This document shows, in pieces, positions 49,401-53,808 of a stretch of 64,000 nucleotides of DNA (positions within the stretch are counted from its first letter, which is position 1; each line of letters begins with the position of its first letter). The position numbers and the translations under genes are program-made. Below the pieces are notes generated by a model. It was not told the origin of the DNA, made no database searches, and saw only the letters and a program-made list of their open reading frames with translations. Source of the DNA: Sipunculus nudus (taxonomy: Eukaryota > Annelida > Sipuncula > Golfingiida > Sipunculidae); the NCBI GenBank assembly GCA_026874595.1, contig CM049317.1:60052618-60116617 (forward strand), given 5' to 3'.

Positions 49401-51770
49401 AATTCTATAGCCTAAATGTGTGTGAAGTAACCCTGAGAATAAAGTTTATAATATTAGTAAACACTGAATTTCTAGAGTTTACTCACACGAATAAAGGAAA
49501 GCATTTCCTCATCAGAAGCCTATGTTATTTGCAAAACTTAGTTATGGTACTGCAAGATCAATGATCAGATAGTTTTGTACCAACAAACCAATCATTGATT
49601 ATAATTGTTCATCAGCCCATCATTACCCAAAACAATGCTTTAATTGAACATAAAAGTTTGGGAACTGTGAACTCTGTTCTGAGAAAAAAACATGTATAGC
49701 ATTCGCTGTCTTCATTATCCATTCCAACTGTAAGCTTTGCTTCTGTTTTAAAAAAAAATAGGGTACATATAAGAATTTTCTAACTTGTGTATAATTTAAA
49801 GTTTTACAACTGTTAACATTTTCTACTCTTAGATTATGATATTTGCTTGCATCATCTATTGTTTTTAATCACTCTGACCTTTTGTTTTGGACCTATGCTT
49901 AATATTACCAATACAACCATCCACCTTTAGAGGCTCCCAGTGCCACCATCTGTGCCCTGTAGATTGCCTAGCATTAGTTATTATAACTATTTGTACAATC
50001 CATGTAAAATATATGATTTAAATGAAGTTTAAAATTAAATTAAATTAAATATAGATAATCCTCAAATTTTCTATTTTATGTAACATGTGTACACATTTTT
50101 TTATGTTTGAGAACTGTGACCTCAGTTCTTAAATAATAATATTACCAATGTCTTCTATCATCAATAAACCCTTTTGACCCTAACCTTAATAAAATCAGTA
50201 ATCCTAAAATCTGCCAATTTATATATTCTGTGTATAATGTTTGAGTGCAGCAATCACTGTTGTAAAAGTATCCCAAGCCAGGCTGTGTTATTGTGAACGA
50301 ATGGCTCTAATCATTAGAATGCCAGACAGGCCAGCGATTCTGTGATGGCAGGATTTAAGTCCTCGGCCCTTTGATGGCCACATCAAGACACCCTTGTCTC
50401 CTCTGAGTTATAAACAAAGTCCCTACTTGATTAAATGGACACAATAGTCACCATGGCTCAGTGTTTTCACCAACAAGGTTCCGTGGGGGCCAGCGAAACA
50501 ATAAAGCTAATCATACCACAGTCGGCTAATCTGTCACCGTGGCAACACAGTGGCCTAATAGGACTGTCAATCAGGGCTTTAGGGGACCTCTGACCAATTA
50601 CTGTCCTGTATGCAAGTAACTTTTCACCAAGATGGCAGTAGTCATGAGGAAAATTGTGAATGTCTTTCTTGATAAAATTATAAAATTTAGGAGACAAATA
50701 CACTTGATCATTTCAGAGATTTTCTTAAAAAATGGTTATATTAGTGTTGGTAATCAGTTATAATTGAGTGATCAGTCATCAGTAAATATTGGTTCACTTC
50801 TACTGACCAATTACCGGAAATAATCAGTTGTTCAAGTGCAGTAATTTTCTGACCATGTATAGACCTGCTAATACATGTGATTATTTTGTATCCTACATGT
50901 GTATATATTATCTATAGTAATGAAGCTTTTTTTACACACAGATTTTTCTAAAGTTTGCTTTGCATAATTATATAGAAGCATACATTAATTTCCTCATCTC
51001 CTTTCATAGGTCATGTGCCTTAGCCTAATGCTGTAAAAGTGTGTAGTCCGTATGCGTAGTCCCATGTGTAGTGCGCAAAATTCACTTTGTAGACTTTTTG
51101 ATAGAGCTGTTTCTATTCATAGGCATGCGTAATCTGTATGAGTAGTCTGTGTGTGTAGTACGTATCTGAACATGCTGATTTCAGGTTAAGCATTGCGTTT
51201 TCCCATTCAGGCTGTGCTGTATGCACATTTTCTATTTCCAGCTTGAATAAATGTCTGCCATCAGTCTTTCAGAAACCAAACATACTGTCATTTGGTTGTA
51301 TTTTATTTTCCTTTCTTAATCACACATAACATGTTTTCTGAATGATTGAAGTGTAAACATCACCGCCCCATATAAAATGTTACTAATTACGATATTTTAA
51401 AAATTTTATTATTTCAATCTTATTATTGTAACTTTTGATGGTAAAATATACAAATGTACAATAAATATATGGTGAAATGGCTTACAAAAAGAGAAAAACT
51501 TCAGCTATCAAGCAACTATCAATATGGAGTACGGACCACACATATACTGAAAATTGCGGATACAGACTATGCATACAGACTACAGATATGGACTACGCAC
51601 TTATGGACAACCACCTTTAATTGTTTTTTTTTTTTCGTGTTATATGATTCACTCACCAAGTAAGCTTCAAGAGCCACCATTTCTTCTTTTCAGGTTTGAA
51701 GACGGCACCATTGCTTACCTTGACATCCTGGCCCTGAACCATGGATTTGATACACTGCAAAGATTGGCAG
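5421..51770 (+). CDS. MOCOS: Molybdenum cofactor sulfurase, 5' part of gene (6 exons)
   Basis: Gene-level entry: join of 5421-5463, 9254-9410, 22878-23008, 25070-25714, 44627-44750 and 51694-51770, giving 392 codons plus one base. MOCOS-family enzymes use PLP to take sulfur from L-cysteine and place the terminal sulfido ligand on the Mo cofactor of xanthine dehydrogenase and aldehyde oxidase in the cytosol. Seen here: the class V aminotransferase (NifS-like) domain, with VYVDHGGATL, FGNPHS, SGATAALKLVAE, DNHTSVLGMR, FVYPAQSNFSG, LLDAAGYVST, SFYKIFGYPTGLG, RYFGGGT and RFEDGTIAYLD. All splice phases agree (1, 2, 1, 1, 2, 1). The catalytic persulfide Cys and the C-terminal MOSC domain are not in the window, so the gene is truncated by the right edge. 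Introns are long (3.8, 13.5, 2.1, 18.9 and 6.9 kb). No frameshift or stop is seen, so it looks functional. Identification rests on family motifs recalled from vertebrate MOCOS. Confidence 0.95.
5729..5982. repeat. Pair of long poly-C tracts
   Basis: 18 C at 5729-5746 and 17 C at 5966-5982, separated by about 220 bp of AT-rich DNA. Similar C/G runs occur at 7332-7345 (G), 29038-29052 and near 34573-34583. Exact lengths are vulnerable to sequencing slippage. Confidence 0.9.
8827..9233. mobile_element. hAT-like MITE ending 20 bp before MOCOS exon 2
   Basis: Left end CAGGGCTTTCAGGAA and right end TTCCTGTTGAAAGCCCTG form an imperfect terminal inverted repeat; CAGGG/CCCTG termini are usual for hAT-type elements. 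It is about 407 bp and AT-rich inside, with no transposase frame. Flanks CTCTTTCT and AATTTTTT do not form a clear 8-bp duplication, so the insertion is old or the ends are slightly misplaced. Confidence 0.55.
9254..9410 (+). CDS. MOCOS: MOCOS exon 2 (start of NifS-like domain)
   Basis: 157 bp, residues 15-67. The acceptor is a T-rich tract ending TTTGACAG, and the donor is ACAG/GTTAGT. The peptide carries VYVDHGGATLYARSQLD and LFGNPHSGNPSS, then EKVEQVRNR. These match the opening strand and the YGNPHS-type substrate/PLP loop of MOCOS (human has GNPHSQNISS and VEQVRYRIL). The exon starts in phase 1 and ends in phase 2, with AG/G making Arg67. DHAGATL of vertebrates is DHGGATL here, a conservative change. 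The acceptor follows a MITE end (9233) by only 20 bases. Confidence 0.95.
9950..10360 (+). repeat. Dispersed repeat family R1, copy 1
   Basis: Shares ordered phrases with copies at 21090-21480 (inverted), 23190-23470 and 23470-23810 (inverted): CACTGCAACAACCATCCATC, AGAAATTCAACAAA, GGATTTACCAAT, GTGTTGTTAAAAAGTAC, TCTGGTTCATTTTAAGTGAC and ATGAGGCATTG. Divergence between copies is substantial, so this is an old non-autonomous element of unknown class. Confidence 0.6.
11449..11461 (-). promoter_or_regulatory. DR1 nuclear-receptor-type motif
   Basis: TGACCTCTGACCT, the inverse of AGGTCAGAGGTCA, a perfect direct repeat of AGGTCA with one-base spacing. DR1 sites bind RXR heterodimers, HNF4 and COUP-TF in animals. 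Function here is untested. Confidence 0.3.
12589..12792. repeat. Near-perfect 99-bp tandem duplication
   Basis: Two adjacent copies start at 12589 and 12688 (CATTTAAGGTAGAAAG at each start). They are identical apart from one G/A difference near the end (GTGTTAGTGC versus GTATTAGTGC). The high identity implies a recent duplication. Overlapping open frames on both strands simply reflect 99 being a multiple of three. Confidence 0.92.
14180..14686. mobile_element. hAT-type MITE with 8-bp target duplication
   Basis: TIR CAGGGTTGGGGT at 14180 pairs with ACCCCAACCCTG ending at 14686. The flanks AATATGGT (14172-14179) and AATATGTT (14687-14694) match at 7 of 8 bases, as expected for a hAT target-site duplication. 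The 507-bp interior is dominated by AAATACA/CAAATAC repeats and encodes nothing. Confidence 0.8.
15637..15900 (+). mobile_element. tRNA-derived SINE
   Basis: The head reads GTGGCTCATGGGTATAGTGC, an A-box-like segment, followed about 40 bp later by GATTGTGGGTTCGAGG, a good B box (GGTTCGA). The GC-rich body after it includes CACAGCCGTGTATCACTCAC and GTCGACCCAGCAATGGGGAA, phrases typical of SINE bodies. It stands out in GC from the intron around it. Open frames across it on both strands are incidental. Confidence 0.7.
17545..17625. repeat. GACTC-rich degenerate minisatellite
   Basis: GGACTC/AGACTC/GGACTCG hexamers recur (ACTTGGACTCAGACTC, CCCTGGACTCGTCC, GCACTCAGACTCACTC). The same motif family reappears at 44310-44470 in intron 4. 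Confidence 0.6.
17872..18147. mobile_element. CAGGG-ended MITE
   Basis: CAGGGCTTGACATTAA at the left pairs with AATGTCGAGCACTG at the right (inverse CAGTGCTCGACATT). It is 276 bp, with internal repeats of TTACTTGCCCTA. No convincing 8-bp duplication flanks it (TACCTAAG versus CTAGACTC). Confidence 0.6.
18400..18600. repeat. Possible SINE body fragment
   Basis: TGTCCACCCAGCAGTAGAAA followed by TGGGAAC resembles the conserved body of several marine-invertebrate tRNA SINEs, and the segment is less AT-rich than its surroundings. A convincing tRNA head is missing. Confidence 0.3.
21090..21480 (-). repeat. Dispersed repeat family R1, copy 2 (inverted)
   Basis: Reading the minus strand gives AAATTCAACAAACAGGCAGA, GGGATTTACCAACATGCTGA, GTGTTGTTAGAAAGTACAC, TCTGGTTTATGTCAATTGAC and CATGAGGCATTGTC in the same order as copy 1. 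Confidence 0.6.
22332..22470. repeat. (TATTAC)n / (TAT)n microsatellite
   Basis: Three blocks of TATTAC repeats are separated by short unique spacers (TTGAGTTTCTGA, CAGCATTTTACCATC and TTGGGTTTC). On the minus strand this reads as Ser-Asn repeats, which is not evidence for coding. Confidence 0.95.
22878..23008 (+). CDS. MOCOS: MOCOS exon 3 (PLP phosphate-binding loop)
   Basis: 131 bp, residues 67-111. The acceptor is TTGTTGTAG and the donor GAAG/GTATAT. The peptide ILSFFNTTTDDYSVVIT followed by SGATAALKLVAEGF aligns with human ILAHFHTTAEDYTVIFT and AGSTAALKLVAEAF. The SGATAALK segment is the glycine/serine-rich turn that holds the PLP phosphate in class V aminotransferases. The tail FRTFQHHPKEKAEG is more variable. 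The donor GT is the first dinucleotide of a short (AT) microsatellite at 23009-23025, so intron 3 begins inside a simple repeat. Confidence 0.95.
23190..23470 (+). repeat. Dispersed repeat family R1, copy 3
   Basis: Contains GGGATTTACCAATATGCTGG, GTGTTGTTAGAAAGTATATT and GGCTGGTTTATTTCAAAAGA, matching copy 1 in order. It lies immediately before an inverted copy. Confidence 0.6.
23470..23810 (-). repeat. Dispersed repeat family R1, copy 4 (inverted)
   Basis: The minus strand reads ACACTGCAACAGCCATCCAT, GAAATTCAACAAACATG, GTGATTTACCCGTATGCC, GAGTTAAAACA and ACTGGTTTACTTTCAG. With copy 3 it makes a long imperfect inverted repeat inside intron 3, which could be the two arms of one foldback element. 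Confidence 0.6.
24852..24864 (+). promoter_or_regulatory. DR1 motif in dispersed repeat
   Basis: AGGTCAGAGGTCA preceded by GGGCATATTTATTT. The same preceding phrase marks a repeat family in this window. Confidence 0.3.
25070..25714 (+). CDS. MOCOS: MOCOS exon 4 (catalytic core, PLP lysine, lineage insertion)
   Basis: 645 bp, residues 111-326, the largest exon. The acceptor is a long T tract ending TTCAG and the donor is CTAG/GTGAGT. Motifs in order: DDNHTSVLGMRE (about 137-148, His stacking on PLP), NSLFVYPAQSNFSG (about 251-264), YPLSWIQ, NWYTLLDAAGYVST (about 285-298; Asp291 is the expected partner of the PLP ring nitrogen) and SFYKIFGYPTGLG (about 314-326; Lys317 is the expected Schiff-base lysine, human Lys264). 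Between VEPEEVDNF and NSLFVYPAQ there are about 85 residues where human MOCOS has about 20. This extra polar, Ser/Asp/Asn-rich stretch (about 170-248) is probably a surface loop and has no frameshift. The exon sits between a 2.1-kb and an 18.9-kb intron. Confidence 0.97.
25890..26045 (-). mobile_element. tRNA-like SINE fragment
   Basis: The minus strand reads GAGCCTATTGGTTGAGTTGT, then TGGATTATGGAGTGG, then GTCTCAAGATCAAAACCCTG. This is the layout of a tRNA-derived head: an A-box-like TGGTTGAGTTG and a decayed B box (GATCAAAACCC for GGTTCAAATCC). Confidence 0.45.
26159..27293. mobile_element. Non-autonomous element with GTATCC/GGATAC ends
   Basis: Left end GTATCCCTAGACA and right end TGTCTGGGGATAC are inverted repeats with one mismatch. 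Inside are at least three diverged units of about 125-130 bp, each with AATATATAGGATTTTTGT, CTAACTTTTGAAGTAC, TTCAAATTTGACA and ATATCTCAGA-x-AAGTTCAAAGAC followed by a GACCTT motif. About 1.1 kb, no coding capacity. The end motif GTATCC...GGATAC is shared with the larger element at 53809. Confidence 0.6.
28827..31175 (+). mobile_element. Hairpin-headed element A with about 330-bp internal repeats
   Basis: It opens with an imperfect palindrome, AGCTCAGCTGACTG / TAAGTCATCTGAGCT (28827-28855), then TGTCCATC and CTGTCTGTC runs. At least four internal units (starting about 28900, 29250, 29590 and 29920) share CAGGGCACAAATCAT, CTAGAATCTTCT, GAAATTAGGTCTCTGTTACC, TTTGATACAAAAGCT, GCATTGATCACCATGATT and CTGGTGGCGCCACCTGTATT variants. 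It ends near CATGGCCCATGGGCCACTTG. No protein frame. This layout is common among mollusc repeats; class uncertain. Confidence 0.6.
31218..32335 (+). mobile_element. Hairpin-headed element B, adjacent relative of A
   Basis: It starts with the same head, AGCTCAGCTGACTG / AAAGTCAACTGAG, 43 bp after element A, then CTTTGTCCGTCGGCCATCTG. The interior has about 250-300-bp repeats with ATGATAACTCCA, AAGGTCACAGGACCCAC, GTGGATGCATTTTGAGC and CATCCCAAACCTTCCAT. It ends TTCAGCTGAGCGCTAGGACC followed by CATTGGTCCCTAG, analogous to the end of A. Confidence 0.55.
32380..32700. repeat. Polypyrimidine (CTT/CTCC) tract
   Basis: About 320 bp of almost pure C and T on the plus strand, a mixture of TTCTCC, CTTCTT and TTTTCC. 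It gives open frames rich in Ser/Phe (plus) or Lys/Arg/Glu (minus) that are composition artefacts. Confidence 0.95.
32705..32860 (+). repeat. Fragment of element B interior
   Basis: AGCCAAGGTCATAGGAGCCAC, GTTGATGCATTTTCAGAC, CATCCCAAACCTTTCAT and TGCCAATAGG match the repeating unit inside 31560-32200. The polypyrimidine tract lies between this fragment and element B. Confidence 0.5.
33393..33405 (+). promoter_or_regulatory. DR1 motif in dispersed repeat
   Basis: AGGTCAGAGGTCA preceded by GCACATATTCAATG, within the same repeat family as 24852. Confidence 0.3.
34419..34469. repeat. (TA)n microsatellite
   Basis: About 25 uninterrupted TA dinucleotides, giving a short Tyr-Ile open frame with no meaning. 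Confidence 0.97.
35720..36600 (+). repeat. Remnant of a TGTCC-headed element
   Basis: A GC-rich head, GATGGCGCGGTGTCGTCTGT followed by CCGTTCGCCGTCC, precedes AT-rich sequence with repeated AAACTGTC, TTCAAATGGTTCCA and AAATTTTATGCCAATG phrases. It ends where the 140-bp-unit array begins. Probably one decayed element with the next feature. Confidence 0.35.
36640..37570 (-). repeat. Older array of the GGTGGCGCCACC 140-bp family
   Basis: About six to seven diverged subunits of roughly 140 bp with GTGGCGCCACCTGCAACCAT, CTCATATCTC(G/T)G, TTTTGCATATG/GTGTATAGATC and ATAGCTTTAT. It is clearly the same family as the 53809-56395 array but much more diverged, so it is older. A DR1 motif lies at 36673-36685. 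Strand is nominal. Confidence 0.65.
39974..40170 (+). repeat. Hairpin-headed element remnant
   Basis: GTCCCCTG and CAGGGGAC flank an 11-base loop (39974-40000), followed by ATTGATTTGGGTTTGTCTGT, CTGTCCGTCTGTC and GTGATAACTTTCC. This head-plus-TCTGTC arrangement matches the other hairpin-headed elements here; the rest is truncated. Confidence 0.45.
40748..40760 (+). promoter_or_regulatory. DR1 motif
   Basis: AGGTCAAAGGTCA, a perfect DR1, in otherwise unremarkable intron 4 sequence. Confidence 0.3.
41322..42240 (+). mobile_element. Unclassified interspersed element
   Basis: Starts GACTAGCTGATAAACCCGGT with a small GGTATACC palindrome and ends near CCTTTTATAATTATTAGATA. The segment has a markedly higher CpG content than the flanking intron and contains CGATGCACGCATTCCGGTG and CGCCTATGTCCCTGCGGGG. 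No protein frame over 70 codons. Class and exact borders are guesses. Confidence 0.35.
42543..42555 (+). promoter_or_regulatory. DR1 motif in dispersed repeat
   Basis: AGGTCAAAGGTCA preceded by GAGCATATATAAGG and followed by CCAGACT. A diverged sister copy with AGGTCAGAAGTCA lies about 140 bp upstream (42402-42414). Confidence 0.3.
43295..43500. repeat. Fragment of the AACTTTTGAA/GTGACCTTGA repeat family
   Basis: Contains GATAACTTTTGAATAACTC, CTACCAATTTCTCAGACAAG, TTTGAAAACCAGTGACCTTG and CATCATCAAGGTCAA. The same order is found at 56600-56740 with most of these bases preserved. Confidence 0.5.
43868..44000 (-). mobile_element. tRNA-related SINE-like repeat, copy 1
   Basis: Paired with 44108-44262, sharing CCCAGGTCGGTGGCGCACAA and GTCCGGCGTACCAA. 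The minus strand reads TTGGTACGCCGGACTTGTG and then CGACCTGGGTTTGACTCCCG, laid out like a tRNA anticodon arm, variable loop and B box. GC-rich against the surrounding intron. Confidence 0.5.
44108..44262 (-). mobile_element. tRNA-related SINE-like repeat, copy 2
   Basis: The minus strand reads GGCTTGCTTAGCTAGCGAAG, TGTTTGGTACGCCGGAC and CTGGGCTCGAAACTGG (B-box-like GGCTCGAAAC). It differs from copy 1 by an extra segment with GCTAGCTAAGC. It lies about 240 bp from copy 1 in the same orientation and ends about 365 bp before exon 5. Confidence 0.5.
44310..44470. repeat. GGACTC/GACTCG minisatellite
   Basis: Degenerate hexamer repeats such as ACTTGGACTCAGACTTCGAG, CTTGGACTCGAGTGGC and CTGGACTCGACTTCC. 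It gives a Thr/Trp/Arg-rich open frame that is a composition effect. Same motif as 17545-17625. Confidence 0.7.
44627..44750 (+). CDS. MOCOS: MOCOS exon 5 (YFGGGT segment)
   Basis: 124 bp, residues 326-367, too short and interrupted to stand out as an ORF. The acceptor is TGCTGTTTTCAG and the donor GACAG/GTGAGC. In the phase required by exon 4 it reads GALIVKNSSAHLLEKRYFGG and continues with GTIQMALPRQ and ISD, ending AG/G to make Arg367. This corresponds to human GALLVHNRAAPLL, KTYFGGGTA and RFEDGT across the next junction. YFGGGT is a strongly conserved MOCOS signature just after the PLP lysine. The segment between YFGGGT and RFEDGT differs from vertebrates in sequence but is of similar length. 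Confidence 0.95.
45278..45290 (-). promoter_or_regulatory. DR1 motif in dispersed repeat
   Basis: TGACCTCTGACCT followed by CATTAAATATTC, the inverse of the family phrase ATATTTAATG-AGGTCA. It lies about 530 bp after exon 5. Confidence 0.3.
47690..47940 (+). repeat. Diverged direct repeat, copy 1
   Basis: Shares GCCCAATGCAAGTTTATTTC, CACTTGCATACAGGAGTAAG, CAAAAGGTTT, ATCCAAAGTGATGATT and GATAAAACCCCT in order with 48555-48800. Confidence 0.7.
48555..48800 (+). repeat. Diverged direct repeat, copy 2
   Basis: GCCCAATACAAGCTTATTTC, CACTTGTGTTAAGGAGTAAG, CAAAAGGTTT, ATCCAAAGTGATGATT and GGTAAAACCCT follow the same order as 47690-47940, about 865 bp upstream. Confidence 0.7.
49124..49490. repeat. 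189-bp tandem duplication
   Basis: Copies start at 49124 and 49313 (AGTATGAAATTTCTGACCAT). Both carry CAGATCTGTACATGGTCTCA, CATAAAAATTCTATAGC, GAGAATAAAGTTTAT and CTAGAGTTT, with about 10 percent differences. A third, much older relative is at 50740-50970 (TTTTCTGACCATGTATAGAC). Confidence 0.85.
51036..51610. mobile_element. Inverted-repeat (MITE-like) element next to exon 6
   Basis: The left arm has TGTGTAGTCCGTATGCGTAG and GAGTAGTCTGTGTGTGTAGT; the right arm has CAGACTATGCATACAGACTA and GATATGGACTACGCAC, its inverse. The arms are made of a short repeating motif (GTAGTC(C/T)GTATGC) and flank about 350 bp of AT-rich DNA. It ends about 85 bp before the exon 6 acceptor. Confidence 0.55.
51694..51770 (+). 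CDS. MOCOS: MOCOS exon 6 (RFEDGT segment)
   Basis: 77 bp, residues 367-393. The acceptor is TTCTTCTTTTCAG and the donor GGCAG/GTCAGT. It reads RFEDGTIAYLDILALNHGFD followed by TLQRLAG, matching human RFEDGTISFLDVIALKHGFD and TLERLTG almost residue for residue. It starts in phase 2 and ends in phase 1. Open sequence continuing past the donor (to TAA at 51791) does not resemble the family and is read as intron. It is the last MOCOS exon recognised in the window. The next expected segment (ENI-x-x-HT type, then the Cys loop) was not found up to 64000. Confidence 0.95.
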
Positions 51771-51929
51771 GTCAGTGGTACAGAGAGTCATAAAAAAGGT
51801 TACTATGGATGAAAGAATTAAAATTACATGTGCTTTTATCAGCATATATTCGAATACTTTGACTTTGAACAGGATTTAGTCATGTGGTCATATTTTTAAC
51901 AAAATTTTAGTTAAAGGTCAATATTAAAC

Positions 51930-52650
51930 ATTCTGCAGTTAAGATGCAGATACAGTCCTAAATCCAGAGCCAGACAAGCTTCCAATTAAAGTCAAAATCC
52001 AGATGCAGGCTCACATCAAAACACATGTCCATATACCCAGATCTAGGCCCGCTTCATAACCCAGGTCCCAATACAGATGCAGATCCCCTTCCAAAGCCAG
52101 GTCTATACCTAGATTCAGATTCTGATCTAAACCCAGGTCCAAACCCAGATACTGACCCAATTCCCCAAAATTACCTTACCTAGATGAAGACCCATGTCTG
52201 ATTCCAGGTCCAAACTCCATACCCATAAGCAGACCCACTTCCAAACCCAGGTTCAAATCCAGATGCAGACCCACTTCCAAACTGAGAATTGGACATACTT
52301 CATGACCCACGCTCAAACCCAGATGCAGACCCATTTCCAACACAGCTCTGAACCAGCATGCAGACCCATTTCCAAACCTAGGTACATAACCAGGTGCAGG
52401 TCCACTTCCAAATCCAGGTTCAAACCCTGATTCAGACTATGACCTAAACCCAGGTCCATCCAGTTCTAGATCAGAAACGAGATGTAGACCCACTTCTAAA
52501 CCCAGTTCAGTACCTACTTCATTCCACATGTTCAAACCCAGATGCACACCCACTTCTAAGCCCAGGTCCAAACTCAGGTATACCCCCACTTCCGAACCTA
52601 AGACCAGATCCAGATCCATATCCTGTTCAAACATCAGATTCAAACCCATC
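51930..52650. repeat. Degenerate CCAGATGCAGACCCA minisatellite
   Basis: About 720 bp of recurring CCAGGTCCAAACCC, CAGATGCAGACCCA and CTTCCAAACCCAGG in irregular order with a basic step of about 24-36 bp. It begins about 160 bp after exon 6. Open frames on both strands (His/Gln/Thr-rich or Leu/Gly/Val-rich) follow from the repeat. Confidence 0.9.
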
Positions 52651-52919
52651 ATTAAATATTTTTGGTTAGTCAGTTCTTTCTATTCGTTATTGTTGCTGTA
52701 GAAGACAGATGTAAGACAAGAGATCCCTTAAAACAGCTGTATGGTTGGCGAGGGATAGTCTATTCCACCTGTTGTTGCTTGATGATATTTGGTAAAAATA
52801 CTCTCAAATTCAATTGTTATCACACAATTTGATACTTATATTGATAAGGGACTAATGGCTTAATATGAGATTAAAACCTGCCTGACAGAACTGATTTTTA
52901 TAATTGATAATCCTCTGGT

Positions 52920-53000
52920 TTTAACTCTGCTGACTTAAAGTCATCTTAGCTATAGAGATCACTCTTTGTCTATCGGCTGTCCAGTCGTCCCTCAATTCTG
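52920..53000 (+). repeat. Head fragment of the AGCTCAGCTGACT family
   Basis: CTCTGCTGACTTAAAGTCATCTTAGC followed by ATCACTCTTTGTC closely resembles the head of element A (28827). Only about 80 bp is present. Confidence 0.5.
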
Positions 53001-53808
53001 GGTTTGTTGCCAAGTGACATGGCATTTGTTTATAATTTCCAGCCTCCTTTTGACATTTCGCTTTGCCTCATTTGGCAGAGGTATGGACTCTATTAAGCAT
53101 AACCCTTGTTGCATTGCTCTTATAACACACTGGAGATGAGTTTGCATGGTAGAAGTAATGGACTTGTTCTATGCGAGGTCAGCAACATCTCCCACTCAAT
53201 ACAGGGAGAGGAATCAAAAACTAATTAATAATGAAAATGTAGTGTGGAAATAAGATCAGCTCCCAAGCCAGTAGGATTTTAATGCCTGATTAAATCCTTG
53301 ATGTGAAAAATCATTCCATTATCAGACTAATTTGTTTTGGCACATATATCTCCCCTGTCAACCGGCTGAGCAGACCAAGTCTGGTTTAATTAAGTGTCAA
53401 TGTTTTAATGGATACCAGGGCACTGATTGTTTGAACTTTTTTATATTTATCACTTCCAGTATGTTCCATTGTAAGGCACCTTCACCAGTATTGATAATAT
53501 TTGTATTATTTTGTCTTTTTTCGTTGCTATTTATTATCTGTATTTATTCTTCTGTATTAGAATGGCTTCTGTATTAGAATGGTACAGCAAATTAATCTAG
53601 ACACTCATATTTAGGCTCAAATTGATTCTCTATAAACACACTGTGTTTTTGTACTTTGTTGTATCAGTAAAACCCATTCAAAATAAAATTTATGAGCCAG
53701 TTGTACATTTTAATAAAGTGAGTTTTCAGCAAAAATTAATACAAGAGCAAAATTTAGATTAAGAAGATTATAAAAAAATACCTAACAATATATATCAGAA
53801 AATTAATT

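Larger units (their letters stand above)
44751..51693 (+). other. MOCOS intron 5
   Basis: 6.9 kb, GTGAGC to CAG. It holds a DR1 motif (45278-45290), diverged direct repeats at 47690/48555, a 189-bp tandem duplication (49124-49490) and an inverted-repeat element just before exon 6. 45770-46060 and 50280-50660 are more complex, less AT-rich stretches without coding signal. 46100-47600 shows nothing. Confidence 0.9.

Noticed and set aside
50290-50380. tRNA-like sequence (TGGCTCTAATCATTAGAATG, GGCAGGATTTAAGTCCTC)
   Set aside because: B-box match is weak (GATTTAAGTCC) and no SINE body was seen; could be chance.
51771-51793. Coding extension of exon 6 into GQWYRES
   Set aside because: The family continues with a Gly at a phase-1 junction; GTCAGT is a good donor and the extension has no similarity to MOCOS.
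52194-52652. His/Gln/Thr-rich and Leu/Gly/Val-rich frames
   Set aside because: Both are readings of the CCAGATGCAGACCCA minisatellite.
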